A DNA stretch of 64,000 nucleotides from Bedellia somnulentella (Eukaryota > Arthropoda > Insecta > Lepidoptera > Bedelliidae): contig OY755176.1 of the NCBI GenBank assembly GCA_963576735.1, positions 15,733,423 through 15,797,422 of the forward strand, read 5' to 3'. Below are positions 9,690 through 20,465 of the stretch, one piece after another. The notes under the pieces are model-generated. The model had not been told where the DNA came from and ran no database searches. It saw only the letters and a list, made by a program, of their open reading frames with translations. The stretch's first letter is position 1. The number at the start of each line of letters is the position of its first letter. The position numbers and the translations under genes are program-made.

Positions 9690-11645
9690 AGTTGACGAAG
9701 TTAATTGTTTTGTAGCGGCACCCAAGAAACACATCGAAGCCGCATATCAGCCAAATCAAGGCATTGCTGTATCCTTCAAGCATTTTCAACTGGTTGTGTA
9801 AAAGGCATATATACGGCTATACGGCTACTATACGGCTTATTTGGGCACAAATTTTACGGCTTTAGAACGTACATTGGCATTTGCGTGAGTAAATTACGGC
9901 TAACGGCCGTAAAAAACATTATATTGGACAATGAAAGGGCGAATGGCCGTAAAAGAGCATTTTTTGCTTCAAACAACATGCCAAAGGCCGCAAAAAAGCA
10001 CTGCTGTTGTCAAAATACGGGCCAACGGCATTAGAAAAGACTCATAATGGTCATTCAAAGGGCCAATAGCATTGTATCTGTCAAATATACGGCCAACGGC
10101 ATGAAACTATTTTTACAGTGTCATTGCAAAATTATCTCTAACACCACGGCAAAGGTGATATTAACAATTAAACGTGATTCATTTATGTCAATGGATGAAC
10201 GACGATGGCAGTGAGAGTGAAGTGACTTGATAACCATATTTATTTTATAAAAATATAAATCATAAAGTGTTAGTATTAGTTTAACTATAATTCTGTGCTT
10301 AAATTACTGCGCTTTGATTTTTACTGTGAATGTCAATATAGTTTCCATTGAAAATTTTCACGCGCCTTCGATTTATTGTAGTTTTTGAGGAAATAATGTG
10401 TGAAATGATAAAATAATTGTACATTCCGTGCATAATTTGAGTTTTGTTTGCTTATTATTATTAGTAGTTATAGTTGTTTGAGGAGTTTAAATTTAAGTGC
10501 CAGCATAACCCAAAGGATTATTTCTCTTAGAGGAAATATATTAGAATGTTGATCTTTATGCATAATAAAATAACGGTGAGGGAAAACATCGTGAGGAAAC
10601 CCACATGGCTGAGTTGTACTTAGTCATGTGACAGTGTATTCTTATAAAACGGCGATAGGCCTGCCCCCTATCACGTGAGTACACTGTCTAAGCAAAACGT
10701 GGGTACCTTCTCTGGAAACTAGATGGCGCTTGCCATGTGAGTTCAGGAGTATTGGTACCTCTGCCAACCCCTTCGGGGATAAACGGCGTGAACGTTTATG
10801 TTATGTTATGTAAAATATAAACGAAATGGTGCCACCATTATTACAATTTGGAGATCCTTGAAGTTGAAAAAAAACCCTCGCTTTCCGAATAATATGTGAT
10901 ATGTGAATATTATAAAGGTATTAAAAAATATATATGATTTATATGTTGTTGAACTCCTTTTTTTAATACTATTTTTCTGTTAAAAAAATCAGTAATTTGA
11001 ATACCTATTTAGTAAGAATTTATTTATTTGATAAAACTCAAGCTCAATAATGGGTGGACTACAGTCTAATGGAACAACAACAAACAAATTTGGGTCAGAT
11101 TTTAAAAAAACATGATAGGTAACATCGTACGGAACCCTCTTCACGCGAGTTCAACTCGCACTTGTCCCCTTTTTTTAGAAATAATAAGATAACCTCAAAT
11201 ATTTTCCTTCTCAAGGCTGCCTAATGGTTGACAAATGCATCAAAATGGATGCAAATACGGCTTGAGGCCTTAAAATAAGCCAAGTATATCTGGTTGATTT
11301 GCTGTTAGCCGTTCAAACAACACACAGTTGACCTTTGAAATGCTAGCCGTAAATTGGCATCCTGTCGTGCTAATGTACGGCTTTAGGCATTTATTATGTA
11401 TATCTTCATGAGTTTACGCGGCTTTTGGCATGATTGTACGACAGATTAATGCCACTATACGGCCAATGGCACTTGAATCCACTAAGAGCCGCAAAACTGG
11501 ATTGAATTATTCCAATACCTGACCGCTATGCGGCTTTAGAGCGTTAGAATTATTTTGGAGTGCCAATATAAAGCCTTAAGACGTGTGGCAAACTTATATA
11601 CGAGCTTTTACGGGCTTTAAGCTCTGCATAGGTATAGAAAAAGAT
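9690..11645. mobile_element. Candidate non-autonomous element with TACGGC clusters
   Basis: Two clusters, about 9790-10110 and 11255-11640, are studded with TACGGC or GCCGTA and derivatives (AACGGC, GGCCGTAAA) in both orientations. The ~1.1 kb between them has almost none apart from an inserted tSINE-1. Dense subterminal motifs at both ends of a ~2 kb unit are typical of transposase-binding arrays in hAT- or CACTA-like elements. I could not identify clean terminal inverted repeats or a target-site duplication, so the limits and class are inference. The open frame at 9705-10034 lies inside the left cluster. Confidence 0.4.
10571..10811 (+). repeat. tSINE-1 copy, 5'-truncated
   Basis: Begins at the AACGGTGAGGGAAAACATCG block and ends GGCGTGAACGTTTATGTTAT. 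It lacks the tRNA head, the usual outcome of incomplete target-primed reverse transcription. It differs from other copies around ACTAGATGGCGCTTGCC. Confidence 0.85.
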
Positions 11646-11741
11646 AGTTAGAGGGCTTTTCGTGTTACTTGGGCAACCTTAGGTAAGGGCGGGAGACATC
11701 CAGATAAGCTTATGGCATGTGTAAGCTTAAGTTTAACAAAC

Positions 11742-11830
11742 AAATACGCATGGCTATAAATCCCATATCGGGGTACCTAAAGCTTCAGAATTAGAAAATT
11801 TTCAGTCATATTTGGAAGTTGATGTAAAAT
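11742..11830 (-). repeat. RTE-SE tail fragment, diverged
   Basis: Minus-strand relic with GCTATAAATCCC, a CAGAATTAGAAA block and CATATTTGGAAGTTGATG. The tail repeat and head are missing. Confidence 0.5.
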
Positions 11831-12041
11831 AGAATCAATGTACACTCCAGTGGGTCTCAAAGAATAATATACTATAGTAAGGACTTAAGACATGTTTATT
11901 AGGATCGCACCAAGTTGCTATCAATCTATACTATAATAAGACTGTAACGAGGTCAAAACTACATTGAAGAAAAAAAAAAACCGGTGGAATATGTTTTATT
12001 TTCGATACTGAAGCCAAATTTGCTATTTTTGAAAAAAATGA

Positions 12042-12061
12042 CTGTCTGTCTGTCTGTCTGT
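12042..12061. repeat. (CTGT)n microsatellite
   Basis: About five CTGT units followed by TATGTCCGTTCATCACG. The same arrangement of GACA/CTGT repeats beside a dispersed repeat recurs near 53.44 kb. Confidence 0.9.
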
Positions 12062-12399
12062 ATGTCCGTTCATCACGTTAATTCTACCTGACCGATCTTG
12101 AACAAATTTGGCATGAATGTAGGTTATACACCTGGCCAACATATAGGATATAATTTGTCCCGGATTTCGCAAGGGTTCCCACAGGAGCATAAGAAAACAT
12201 AACTTTTATATGGTTCCCCATATTTACACTACTAATTTTTCATCGACCGACTTTATCGGACTCTTCATTAATAGTCTTTTTGGAAAAAAATAGGGTTTCA
12301 TCCATTTTCATCAAAATAATTGTCCATTTAATTGTTTGTCAATAGTATGACTACTAGATATATAGGATATCACAAATTTGAGACTTACACAAATGTCTG

Positions 12400-12472
12400 C
12401 ATGGCGTAGCGGTATACCGTTTGGTAAACACTAAGTACGAAAGAACCAGGTTCGAATCCCGGGTGGTCAAAG
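12400..12472 (+). repeat. tRNA-like segment (tRNA-derived repeat, probably not a gene)
   Basis: TGGCGTAGCGGTA resembles an A box and GGTTCGAATCCC is a consensus B box. Acceptor-stem pairing is not convincing. The segment is part of the duplicated repeat (a decayed second copy lies near 13200-13285, a minus-strand relative at 36128-36215), so it is a SINE head or tRNA relic. Confidence 0.5.
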
Positions 12473-12898
12473 TCTTTTTGCGTATTTTTTTTGCTTTTGT
12501 GTTAGGTTAGACTAATAGGATGCACTAATCCTTCTTTTTCACATTCAACTATGCGAATATGTATGAATAAAGATAATTGAAAGCATATTGTATGAATTTT
12601 GCGTATTCATTTGGTAGGTTTGAGAATATGTTTATAACTTTTGTTTATTTAACTATTTTTAACTAATATTCTCATAGATATATTATACTTTACTTACGCA
12701 TAAATTAATATTCTGTTTAAGCCTCAGAATGCATAGTTTGTAAATAATAGTAAATATCTCTCTCTCAAATACCGCCATCTTATTTACACGAGTAATTTTT
12801 TCATAGACCGACTTTATCAGACTCTTCATTAATAGTGTTTTTGAAAAAAATAAGGGTTTTATCCATTTTCATCAAAATAAATGTCCATTTAATGAATT

Positions 12899-13158
12899 GC
12901 TGTGTAGTGTCGGCTTAGAATAACACTACCCCATTTCTTCCGGTGGGTGTACGTAAGAGGCTACTAACGGTATTGGGGCTTTTAAGGGATTTTTGGGCGA
13001 TATGGTTGGATCCCATGGACCCATCACCAACAACCTTTATTTCACTATCTTTTCCCGACGCAACTTCCAAAAGTGGCTGAGGAACTTCAAGTTCCTTAGC
13101 TCTGGCTACCCCTTCTAGGGATTTATAGCCGTGAGTATATGTATGTATGTATGTATGT
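12899..13158 (+). repeat. RTE-SE copy inside the tandem repeat
   Basis: Full-length copy with head GCTGTGTAGTGTCGGCTTAG and tail (TATG)n. A short duplication, ATTTAAT (12887-12893 and 13159-13165), may mark its target. An insertion around GGATCCCATGGACCC distinguishes this copy. It is absent from repeat unit 1. Confidence 0.85.
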
Positions 13159-13880
13159 ATTTAATTTATATACCATATCACAAATTTGACATCATTACTA
13201 ATGATTTTGTGGCGTAGCTGAATACCGATTGGTTAAAACTAAACTAACGGATGACCTCCGTCCCGGTCCGATTAATCCCGGGTGATTAAAGTCTTTTTGA
13301 GACTTTTTGCTTTTGTGTTAGGTTAGACTAATAGGATGCACTAATCCTTCTTTTTCACATTCAACTATGCGAATATGTATGAATAAAGATAATTGAAAGT
13401 ATATTGTATGATTTATTTGGTAGGTTTGAGAATATGTTTATAGCTTTTGTTTTTTTAACTATTTTTAACTAATATTCTCATAGATATATTATGTTTTACT
13501 TACGCATAAATTAATATTCTGTTTAAGCCTCAAAATGCATAGTTTGTAAATAATTGTAAATATCTCAATGTCAATTCAGTAACGCCATCTGTTGACCGAT
13601 GATTGCAATCTCTCACACATCTACAACAGTCAGTGTAGGGGGCAGCACCGGGTCGCCAAAATGCTATCCATACTTACTCAAGATATTTTCATTTTTGAAC
13701 ATAGAAACTTGGTTACAAAATGGTTTGTTTCATGTTTCTTATGAACAATTAAAAAGGTTTTTTGGAACTCATCCCCTAAGAGATTGAAATATATTATACA
13801 GATTTTTGATCTATAAATACAATGTATCTAGAAATTTGAATCTTGATGCGATTGACTGATATAACAAACGATATAATATA

Positions 13881-14055
13881 CTATACTAACGGCTATAAAT
13901 CCCAAAAAAGGGTAGCCACAGCTCCAGAGATAGTAATTCTTTATCCACTTTTGGAAGTTGAATGGGGTCCGTCCAACTGCATCGCCCAATAATCACTTAA
14001 AAAGTCTCAATGTTCTTTATATCTATTACAACGCCCACGGGAATATAAATACAAA
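13881..14055 (-). repeat. RTE-SE relic within a larger repeat
   Basis: Diverged copy with CTAACGGCTATAAATCCC, CCACTTTTGGAAGTTGA and GCATCGCCCA blocks. The corresponding relic in the opposite orientation sits at 35510-35700 beside the same GCGACTTCGTCC-type sequence. The two therefore belong to one older composite repeat. Confidence 0.6.
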
Positions 14056-14089
14056 AAAAAAACAGAAGTTAGTGTAGTTAGATAGTGTT

Positions 14090-14165
14090 TTGGTATTTTG
14101 GATGTAAACTGGATGCAAAAAATGTAGTCCACGCGGAGGTAGTCGCGGGCAAAAAGCTAGTTATA
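14090..14165 (-). repeat. Lepidoptera-type dispersed repeat end
   Basis: Carries GTCCACGCGGAGGTAGTCGC followed by GGGCAAAAAGCTAGTT. This is the reverse complement of the AGCTTTTTGCCCGCGACTTC-type motif seen at 35395-35470. Confidence 0.6.
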
Positions 14166-14229
14166 AAATAAAGTTATTAGGGTGATGCTGATGGGTCTCC
14201 AACCTCTTTGTCCAAAATATGTAGTGCTT

Positions 14230-15045
14230 AAATGCAAATAAAACTTAGTCTGTTTCGAAAATCTTAAACGAAATCCAAACCAATACAAAATGTAAATCTT
14301 ATTAAATTGTCAATTGTCTTCGTTGCTGATTTGACTTCGTCACAAAAACTTAGGACACAAATTACACCACTTTGGACGGTTCCATCTTTCGAAGTATTGT
14401 TGATTTTCAGAAACAAATATTAAGTAAAATTTTTTGGATATTTTCTTGCACCTATATAAAAAGCCCTAAGAGTAAAGCTTTTAAAGATAGCACATTCATA
14501 CATCGATTAAACTTTGTAGTTGAACAATGATAGACTGTCGTTCATAAATCTATTTTCTTCTTAAATATTGCAGCATAAAAATGTTAAGGCGCTGAAGTGA
14601 TATTTTTAACTCTGTTCTCAGTTAATAAAAACTCACATTTGTAATTTGAAAATAATTTAAAAAATAAATGCATTCTATTGGCTAACAAACATCTAATTGA
14701 ATATAAACTTTAGACGTTTACAAGAACATAAACAATTGTGTTAATTTTACACTTAAGCAAACCTAACATTCGAAATCTCTGAGCTAAATTAGTTCTATAT
14801 TTATTTATCTCTTTATCTGGCTTAAATAAATCAGTGATAATAAAGCGCAACGCACATCAACTCCTTAGAAGTCTGGCTTTTTTAACCAGTTTCCTCTGTA
14901 AGTGCCATTTACTCTTTCTTCAACTTATGGTTTTGTCGGAATGTATCAATAATTTTCATCTCCTTCAACACTCGGGGCCAGAATCAAAAAAAGTGTCACC
15001 GGAGCTTGAATATCAACTATTTCTCGGCCACTTTTGGAAGTTAGA
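14230..15045. other. Non-coding stretch
   Basis: No gene recognised. The 75-residue frame at 14834-15061 runs into an RTE-SE relic and is not credible. Around 14985-15040 a small piece (CCACTTTTGGAAGTTAGA) also derives from RTE-SE. Confidence 0.5.
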
Positions 15046-15240
15046 TACATGCATATACTAACGGCTATAAATCCCAAGAAGAGGTAGACAGATCTACAGC
15101 ATAAGAAATTCCTCAGCTACTTTTGGAAGTTGAGTAAAAAAAGATCGTAAAATTAAAGTTGTTGATGATGGGTCTCCAACCGCATCGCCCAAAATTTTCT
15201 TAACAAGCCCCAATACCCTTAGCCATCCATCTCGCACTCC
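15046..15240 (-). repeat. RTE-SE copy, diverged, head missing
   Basis: Minus-strand copy from ATACTAACGGCTATAAATCC through GGGTCTCCAACCGCATCGCC. It breaks off before the head and is followed directly by the truncated RTE copy at 15253. Confidence 0.75.
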
Positions 15241-15252
15241 TATCCTAAAGAT

Positions 15253-15660
15253 TATACATACATACATACGTATTCTCACGCCGTTAGTTCCCATTGGGGT
15301 AGGCAGAGACTATCGATCGCCACTTTGTACGATCCTGGCACACATCTCTGGCTTCGTTTACATCCATCAATCTTTACATACATGCTCTTTTATTCTTCAT
15401 ACTTCAGACGCCTGCCTTTTTGAGCACATTTTCTATTTGACCCAAATGTGTCCTCCGAAGTCGTCCTCTACTAACATTACCTTCCACATTGGCTCTATAT
15501 ATGTCTTTCACTAATTTACTGTCATCCATCCTCTCTATGTGCCCAAACCATCTCAACATTCCTTTTTCTATCTTTCTTACAATATCACCTTTCACGAATC
15601 ACATCATTCCTCACACGATCACATAACCTTACATTACACACTTTTACATAACCTTACATT
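15253..15660 (-). pseudogene. 5'-truncated RTE retrotransposon copy
   Basis: Minus-strand 3' end of the same RTE-type element as at 29436-32842: tail repeat, GGCGTGAG block, then ~110 codons of the ORF's C-terminal region. The frame 15404-15595 reads with few changes against residues near 935-1000 of the intact protein, including the GMLRWFGHIERMDD motif. Upstream of that the frame is broken by small deletions, and a duplicated CATAACCTTACATTAC block ends the match. It is a dead copy. Confidence 0.85.
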
Positions 15661-16282
15661 ACATTCCTAAACATCCTGTATTCTTAAGCCACTTATCCAA
15701 CTGCGGGACGACTCTTACCAAGTTCTATTTAAACCCGTAACTTCAAACCAACTCATAATTAACCCAATTAAATCCAAGTTGTACTAGAAACGATGGCTAC
15801 CCCACCGAGCTCGGAGCCGCATCGAGCAAGGGAGCATATCGTGACCACATTTCCTCTGACCTTTGTCAACTCAGGCCTGCCCCGCGGCCGCAGATTAGCC
15901 AAGCTTATTCTGCTCTTACAATATGTTCATACATTTCCAACATGCAAACATGATTGCTATTACTATTGTGTTATTTGATGTTAGTAGGATTACTAATTCT
16001 GAACAAACAAGAAATGTTTCCGCGTTCATTGCTTGTGTTAAGAGACTGTCTACTTTACTAGGTTATCCTGGCGGTGTGGGAACGGATTGCATCTGTGGGG
16101 CTGGGGCGTGATCTCAATGTTGCGTTGGGTCAATGATTTTTTAAATTATAAATTAATAGAAAAAGACGAAAGGGTTAATTCACCGGAGTTTTTGTGTGTG
16201 TGTGTGTTTAAAGACAAGTTACAGTTTTTAATTTATTCACTTTAGTTATATATATACAAATTAATATTTAAAAATACAATGA
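15661..16282. other. Non-coding stretch
   Basis: No gene recognised. The open frames at 15793-15978 and 15923-16111 have no detectable domain. A GC-richer piece at 15795-15900 is unexplained. A short (TG)n run lies at 16192-16207. Confidence 0.4.
16192..16207. repeat. (TG)n microsatellite
   Basis: Simple dinucleotide run of about eight units. Confidence 0.85.
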
Positions 16283-16470
16283 CATATACTCATATACTCT
16301 CAGATAAAAATCCTCAAGAAACCTCAGCCACTTTTGGAAGATGTTTGAGGAAAAGATTATAAAAATTATCTTAATTGGTGATCGGTGTCAAATCACAAAT
16401 AAGCTCCAATACCCTTAGGCGCCTCTTACGAACACCCACTGGGAGAAATGGGGTAGTGCTATTCTAAGTC
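16283..16470 (-). repeat. RTE-SE relic, strongly diverged
   Basis: Minus-strand remnants of CTCAGCCACTTTTGGAAG, the CAATACCCTTAGGCGCCTCTTACG block and the head GGGGTAGTGCTATTCTAAG. The tail is decayed. Confidence 0.65.
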
Positions 16471-16515
16471 AACAAAAAAACAATTAACTAAAATACACTA
16501 CTGCACTTATTGCTT

Positions 16516-16767
16516 GGCTTATTGCCGTGTAGTGCCGGCTTAGAATGTCGCTACCCCTTTCGACCCACGGGTGCCGTAAGAGGCGACTAAGGGTATAGAG
16601 GCTTTTTATTGGATTTTTGGGCGATGCGGTTGGAGACCCATCACCAAAAACCTTTATTTTACCGCCTTTTCCCCACTCAACTTCCAAAAGTGGCTGAGGA
16701 AATTATAATTCCTTGGCTCTGGCTACCCCTTCTAGGGAATTATAGCCGTGAGTATATGTATGTATGT
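16516..16767 (+). repeat. RTE-SE copy with target-site duplication
   Basis: Full-length plus-strand copy of the CCCACGGGTGCCGTAAGAGG subfamily, flanked by ACTTATTGCTT (16505-16515 and 16768-16778). Eight extra bases precede the usual start. Confidence 0.9.
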
Positions 16768-16800
16768 ACTTATTGCTTATTAACTATATATGTGCAAAAT

Positions 16801-17071
16801 GTGCCGTGTAGTGTCGGCTTAAAATAACACTACCCCATTTCTACCCGTGGGTGATCGTAAGAGGTGACTAAGGGTATAGGGGCTTTTAAAGTGATTTTTG
16901 GGCGATGTGGTTATTAACGATATATATATATATATATGGAGACCCGTTACCAAAAACATTTATTATTCCCATCTTTTTCCAAATCAACTTCCAAAAGTGG
17001 CTGAGGAATTTCCCATTCCAAAGCTCTGGCTATCCCGTTAAGGGATTTATAGCCGTCAGTATATGTATGTA
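16801..17071 (+). repeat. RTE-SE copy with TA microsatellite insertion
   Basis: Plus-strand copy flanked by the exact 10 bp TGTGCAAAAT (16791-16800 and 17072-17081). The GGGCGATG-GGAGACCC block is interrupted by an ATATAT run at ~16917-16937. It inserted only 23 bp downstream of the duplication that ends the previous copy. Confidence 0.9.
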
Positions 17072-17245
17072 TGTGCAAAATCTCAGACTCCTCCGTCAGC
17101 TCAAAGTTCGTTAAAAAAACTGTAAAACATCAATACTGAGCACCTGCTATTAAAGACAAAAACAACTTTAACTGTACTCATACCATTAAAATTAATATAT
17201 ACAAATCATAAATTCTTTGGAAAACTAAGATAAATCGCAACTACG

Positions 17246-17480
17246 ACGTCCGTGGCCGAATAGATAGGTGACTTCTCAATCCGGAGGTTGCGGGTTCGAT
17301 CCCCGCTGAGAGCAACATTTATGTGATGAGCATAATTGATTGTTTCTTAGACTTGGATGGTATTTATGTGTGTATTATATTATATTAAATATATCGTTGA
17401 GTTAGTATCCCATAATACAAATTCCACTTAGTTTGGGGTTAACTTGATCTGTGGGTAATATGTCTGTATATTATACTTAG
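17246..17480 (+). repeat. Second tRNA-derived SINE family
   Basis: The tRNA-like head at 17248-17315 has A-box-like GTGGCCGAATAGATAGGTG and B-box GCGGGTTCGATCCCCGC, with an anticodon-like arm between. It is followed by GATTGTTTCTTAGACTTGGA and TATCGTTGAGTTAGTATCCC, which resemble the body of a SINE common in Lepidoptera. The tail is AT-rich. It is unrelated to tSINE-1 beyond the tRNA ancestry. I call it a SINE rather than a functional tRNA gene because of the attached body. Confidence 0.6.
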
Positions 17481-17536
17481 AGTATGATAAAAACTTCACG
17501 GGACTCTTGAAAGATGTTTGATTAATTAAAGAGTAT

Positions 17537-17872
17537 ACCAACTGTGATAGCTCAATGGGTAGAACACCCGTCTATTATGCAAAGAGTCGTGGGTTCAAGT
17601 TGTGGTTACACCAATGTGCCATTCTCAAAGTCATCTGTGTGGTTAATTTAGGGTAAACATCGTGAGGAAACTCACATGGCTAACTTGTTGTTAGTCATTT
17701 GTCAGTGTATCCATACAAAACGCCAAAAGTCCTATCCTTTATCATGTGACACGCAGAACGTCGGTATTCTAAATACCAGGCGATAATAATGTAAAGTTCG
17801 GGATGTTCCGTAGTTTTAGTCATTCTTCCACCCCTTCGAGAATATATGTCGCGAACGTTTGAGTTGAGCTGA
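17537..17872 (+). repeat. tSINE-1 copy, old
   Basis: All sections are recognisable (GTGATAGCTCAATGGGTAGA, GGAAACTCACATGGCTAAC, CGCGAACGTTTGAGTTGAG), but substitutions are many and the tail repeat is GAGTT-like. It is much older than the copies at 60.5 and 62.8 kb. The minus-strand 66-residue frame over it is spurious. Confidence 0.75.
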
Positions 17873-18621
17873 GTTAACGAATATGTACCAACCACGTCTA
17901 CGACAGCATGTCATACTTGCTCGTACTAGCCCGGCTGGTTACACTATTCATCTATCCATACCAGGCAACAAAAACATGTTAATAAACTGAAATTGTACAA
18001 ACCATTTTTTGAAAAAAATGAAAAAATGTGAATGTAAAGAGTTTCTTTGTTGCTTCTTTTCTTTACGATCACCTTCCGAAGCAACGGACTAATGATAAAT
18101 TTTAAAAAAAAATACTTTAAAGAAATGTTAGTTTTTAAATTAATTTTGAAGAATAAACTTTTTGACTTTTTTTTTTTTTTGATTCAAAAAGAGGGTCCTG
18201 TGAACTATGTCTACCCCTCAGAGATATTAGGGCGTCAACAATACGGCGTTTATAAAAGTTTTTGACGACATTTATTAATACAGCAACAAATAATGGAAAG
18301 GGTAACCTCAGAAATATTCGTATTAAAATAAGTTTGTTAATGAGAACATAATGTACGAAATTTAATACTTACGTTTTAAAACGGGTCAGTTGTGAAACTG
18401 GCCCAATCGGTGACAATATACGATAAGATAAATATTACGTGTATTTTGGGATTATCCTACAACCCAGGGGCGTTATGGTATGAGATTATTATTGTAAAGA
18501 ATTGTATTAACATTGAAAGATGATGTTACCAGAAAGTTAGAACAAAAAGGAATAAAGAGGTATTTGGGTACATGAAGCGGATGGATCAAAGTAATTTAGC
18601 GTAAGAAATATACGTATATCG
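17873..18621. other. Non-coding stretch, nothing recognised
   Basis: AT-rich with a short poly-T run near 18168-18180. The frame at 18047-18265 is low-complexity and not credible. Confidence 0.5.
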
Positions 18622-18631
18622 TATATCCACT

Positions 18632-18880
18632 ATTGTATTGCTGTGTAGTGTCGGCATAGAATAACACTACCCCATTTCTTCTGGTGGGTGTACGTAAGAG
18701 GCGACTAACGGATTTGGAGCTTTTAAGGGATTTTTGGGCGATGTGGTTGGAGACCCATCACCGAAAACCTTTATTTTACCATCTTTTCCCCACCAAAATT
18801 TCCAAACGTGGCTGAGGAATTTCCAATTCCTTAGCTCTGGCTACCCCTTCTAGGGATTTATAGCCGTGAGCATATGTATG
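18632..18880 (+). repeat. RTE-SE copy with target-site duplication
   Basis: Full-length plus-strand copy flanked by exact TATATCCACT (18622-18631 and 18881-18890). A tail-only relic of the same family follows at about 18945-18985. Confidence 0.9.
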
Positions 18881-18985
18881 TATATCCACTGAGAATTGCT
18901 ACTAACGTAATAATGATATTTATTTACAGATGATTGAAAGTAAACCCCTTTTTGGGATTTGTGGCCGTGAGTATATGTATCTATG

Positions 18986-20288
18986 AAACGAAGAGAAGCA
19001 AACCACATCTCGGACATTAGACTAAGAAGAAAATCTAGAGAGGTAGCGAAAAGTAGAATAGTATGGGGAACACGCGCTTGGCCCAATTTCAAATCAATCT
19101 AGTTAGACGACACATATTTACTGACAACTATACACACACTCATATATTTCGTTTTAATTTAAGAAATTTTGTATCATTATTTAGGCGATTGTCCCCTTTT
19201 GGGGCGAGTATTAAAAATTTTGAATCACAGACCAGTTGAGTTACAAATAAGTTTGTTTTGTGAGTATAGTTTTGGAGTATTGTGTTATGTATTGTTATGG
19301 AAACATCATCTACGAAAGAAATGTCATGTCTCGTTATGATAAAGATAACATGAGAAATACATAATTTGTCATCTGATCACACTTAGCGCATGAAATAGGG
19401 AATGGGACGATATAGGTTTTTCAATATGATAGGTATAACAGATTGATGAATTTCTAACGGGTTCTCCTCACAACAATACTCCTTCCGGATCCGAAGTAGA
19501 ATTACATTAAATTTATACGTAAGCTATTTATTATATTCGAAAAAAAAGAAATATTCTTTTTATTTTAAAACGAATTATTTTTACCTTTTTTTATCTTTTA
19601 TTAGAAAAGAGTCTCTGTGTTTTAAACTCTTAGTTATAAAGATAGCACTATTTTAACAGATGCTTAACAGATTTTATTTAATAATTGTACAAGTTGTAAG
19701 CAAAAAGCAAAGCTATTTATAAGTAATCTCAAGACGCAAAAATATATATTAAAAGAAACATAATTATGACATTCAAAAGATATCAAAACAGCATACACTA
19801 TCAAAATCACCAAAAAAGTACTTGATACGACCTTAAACTTTAATAAATTTACAACTTTTACATAATTGTTTTCATACGATTACGAAATCCATTAAACATA
19901 TAAGTGGTTCACGAAATGTCAACGGTGTAATGAATAGGTGTAGGTGCGCACGCGCCGTTCATGTAGTGAAACGTCCTCGTGCGCCGGACACCTTGCCGGT
20001 TGTACGGGAATAGCGACGAGCGTGCTGGCAAGTAGGGTGACTAAGGTATGGTACGGCATCGGATTATAGAAACTATATTTTTTAATATTTTAAACTAAAT
20101 AAACACCGACGAGTTCGAGTCGATGCTGAATACAGTTGTCCAAGAGGTAACTGTAAACAATAAATATGATTTTTGTGTAAGAGAGCGCAGAACTCAGTAT
20201 GTCTATGTACGCACATAATAAATTCAAGGCTTGAAATTGCTTCCGAATTTGAAACAAATAAACTTCCACTAACACTACTTAAAAAGTG
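18986..20288. other. Non-coding stretch, nothing recognised
   Basis: No gene or known repeat recognised. A GC-richer island at 19940-20065 (GCGCACGCGCCGTTC, CGACGAGCGTGCTGGCAAGT) stands out from the AT-rich surroundings without an explanation. Confidence 0.45.
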
Positions 20289-20458
20289 TAAAAGGAAAGT
20301 ACAATTTCGGGCTAGAAGCCATTGACACTAAAGCTCAATTGGCAGAGCGATGGGGGCGCATACCCGGAAGTCGTGGGTTCGATCCCCACTGGAGTCGAAA
20401 TTTTTCTTTCCTTTATTGTTTAGAAATAATCCCCACATGAGGTTTTCATGAACAAAAC
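20289..20458 (+). repeat. tRNA foldback element with full tRNA-like core
   Basis: The left partial inverted arm (AAAAGGAAAGTACAATTTCG) precedes a full tRNA-like sequence at 20324-20396. This has D-arm GCTCAATTGGCAGAGC and T-arm GTGGGTTCGATCCCCAC. The right arm GAAATTTTTCTTTCCTTTAT follows, then the tail AATAATCCCCACATGAGG. The arms pair imperfectly, so this is an older copy. The 'anticodon' loop region reads GGGGGCGCATACCC, unlike a normal loop, so I do not call it a tRNA gene. Confidence 0.7.
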
Positions 20459-20465
20459 ACTCTAA

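Larger units (their letters stand above)
12227..13567. repeat. Two-copy direct tandem repeat (~550 bp unit)
   Basis: Unit 1 (12227-12779) and unit 2 (12780-13567, less the RTE-SE inserted at 12899-13158) share a long series of blocks: CGACTTTATC, AGACTCTTCATTAATAGT, a tRNA-like part, TGTTAGGTTAGACTAATAGG and TTCTGTTTAAGCCTCA. Unit 1 is the better preserved in the tRNA-like part. A related copy on the minus strand lies within 35393-36240. Confidence 0.8.

Noticed and set aside
9705..10034. 109-codon frame in the TACGGC cluster
   Set aside because: The frame is kept open by the repeated GC-containing motif. No domain or codon bias is visible.
17248..17315. Possible functional tRNA gene
   Set aside because: Box A and box B are present, but the sequence continues into a SINE body, so a SINE head is the better explanation.
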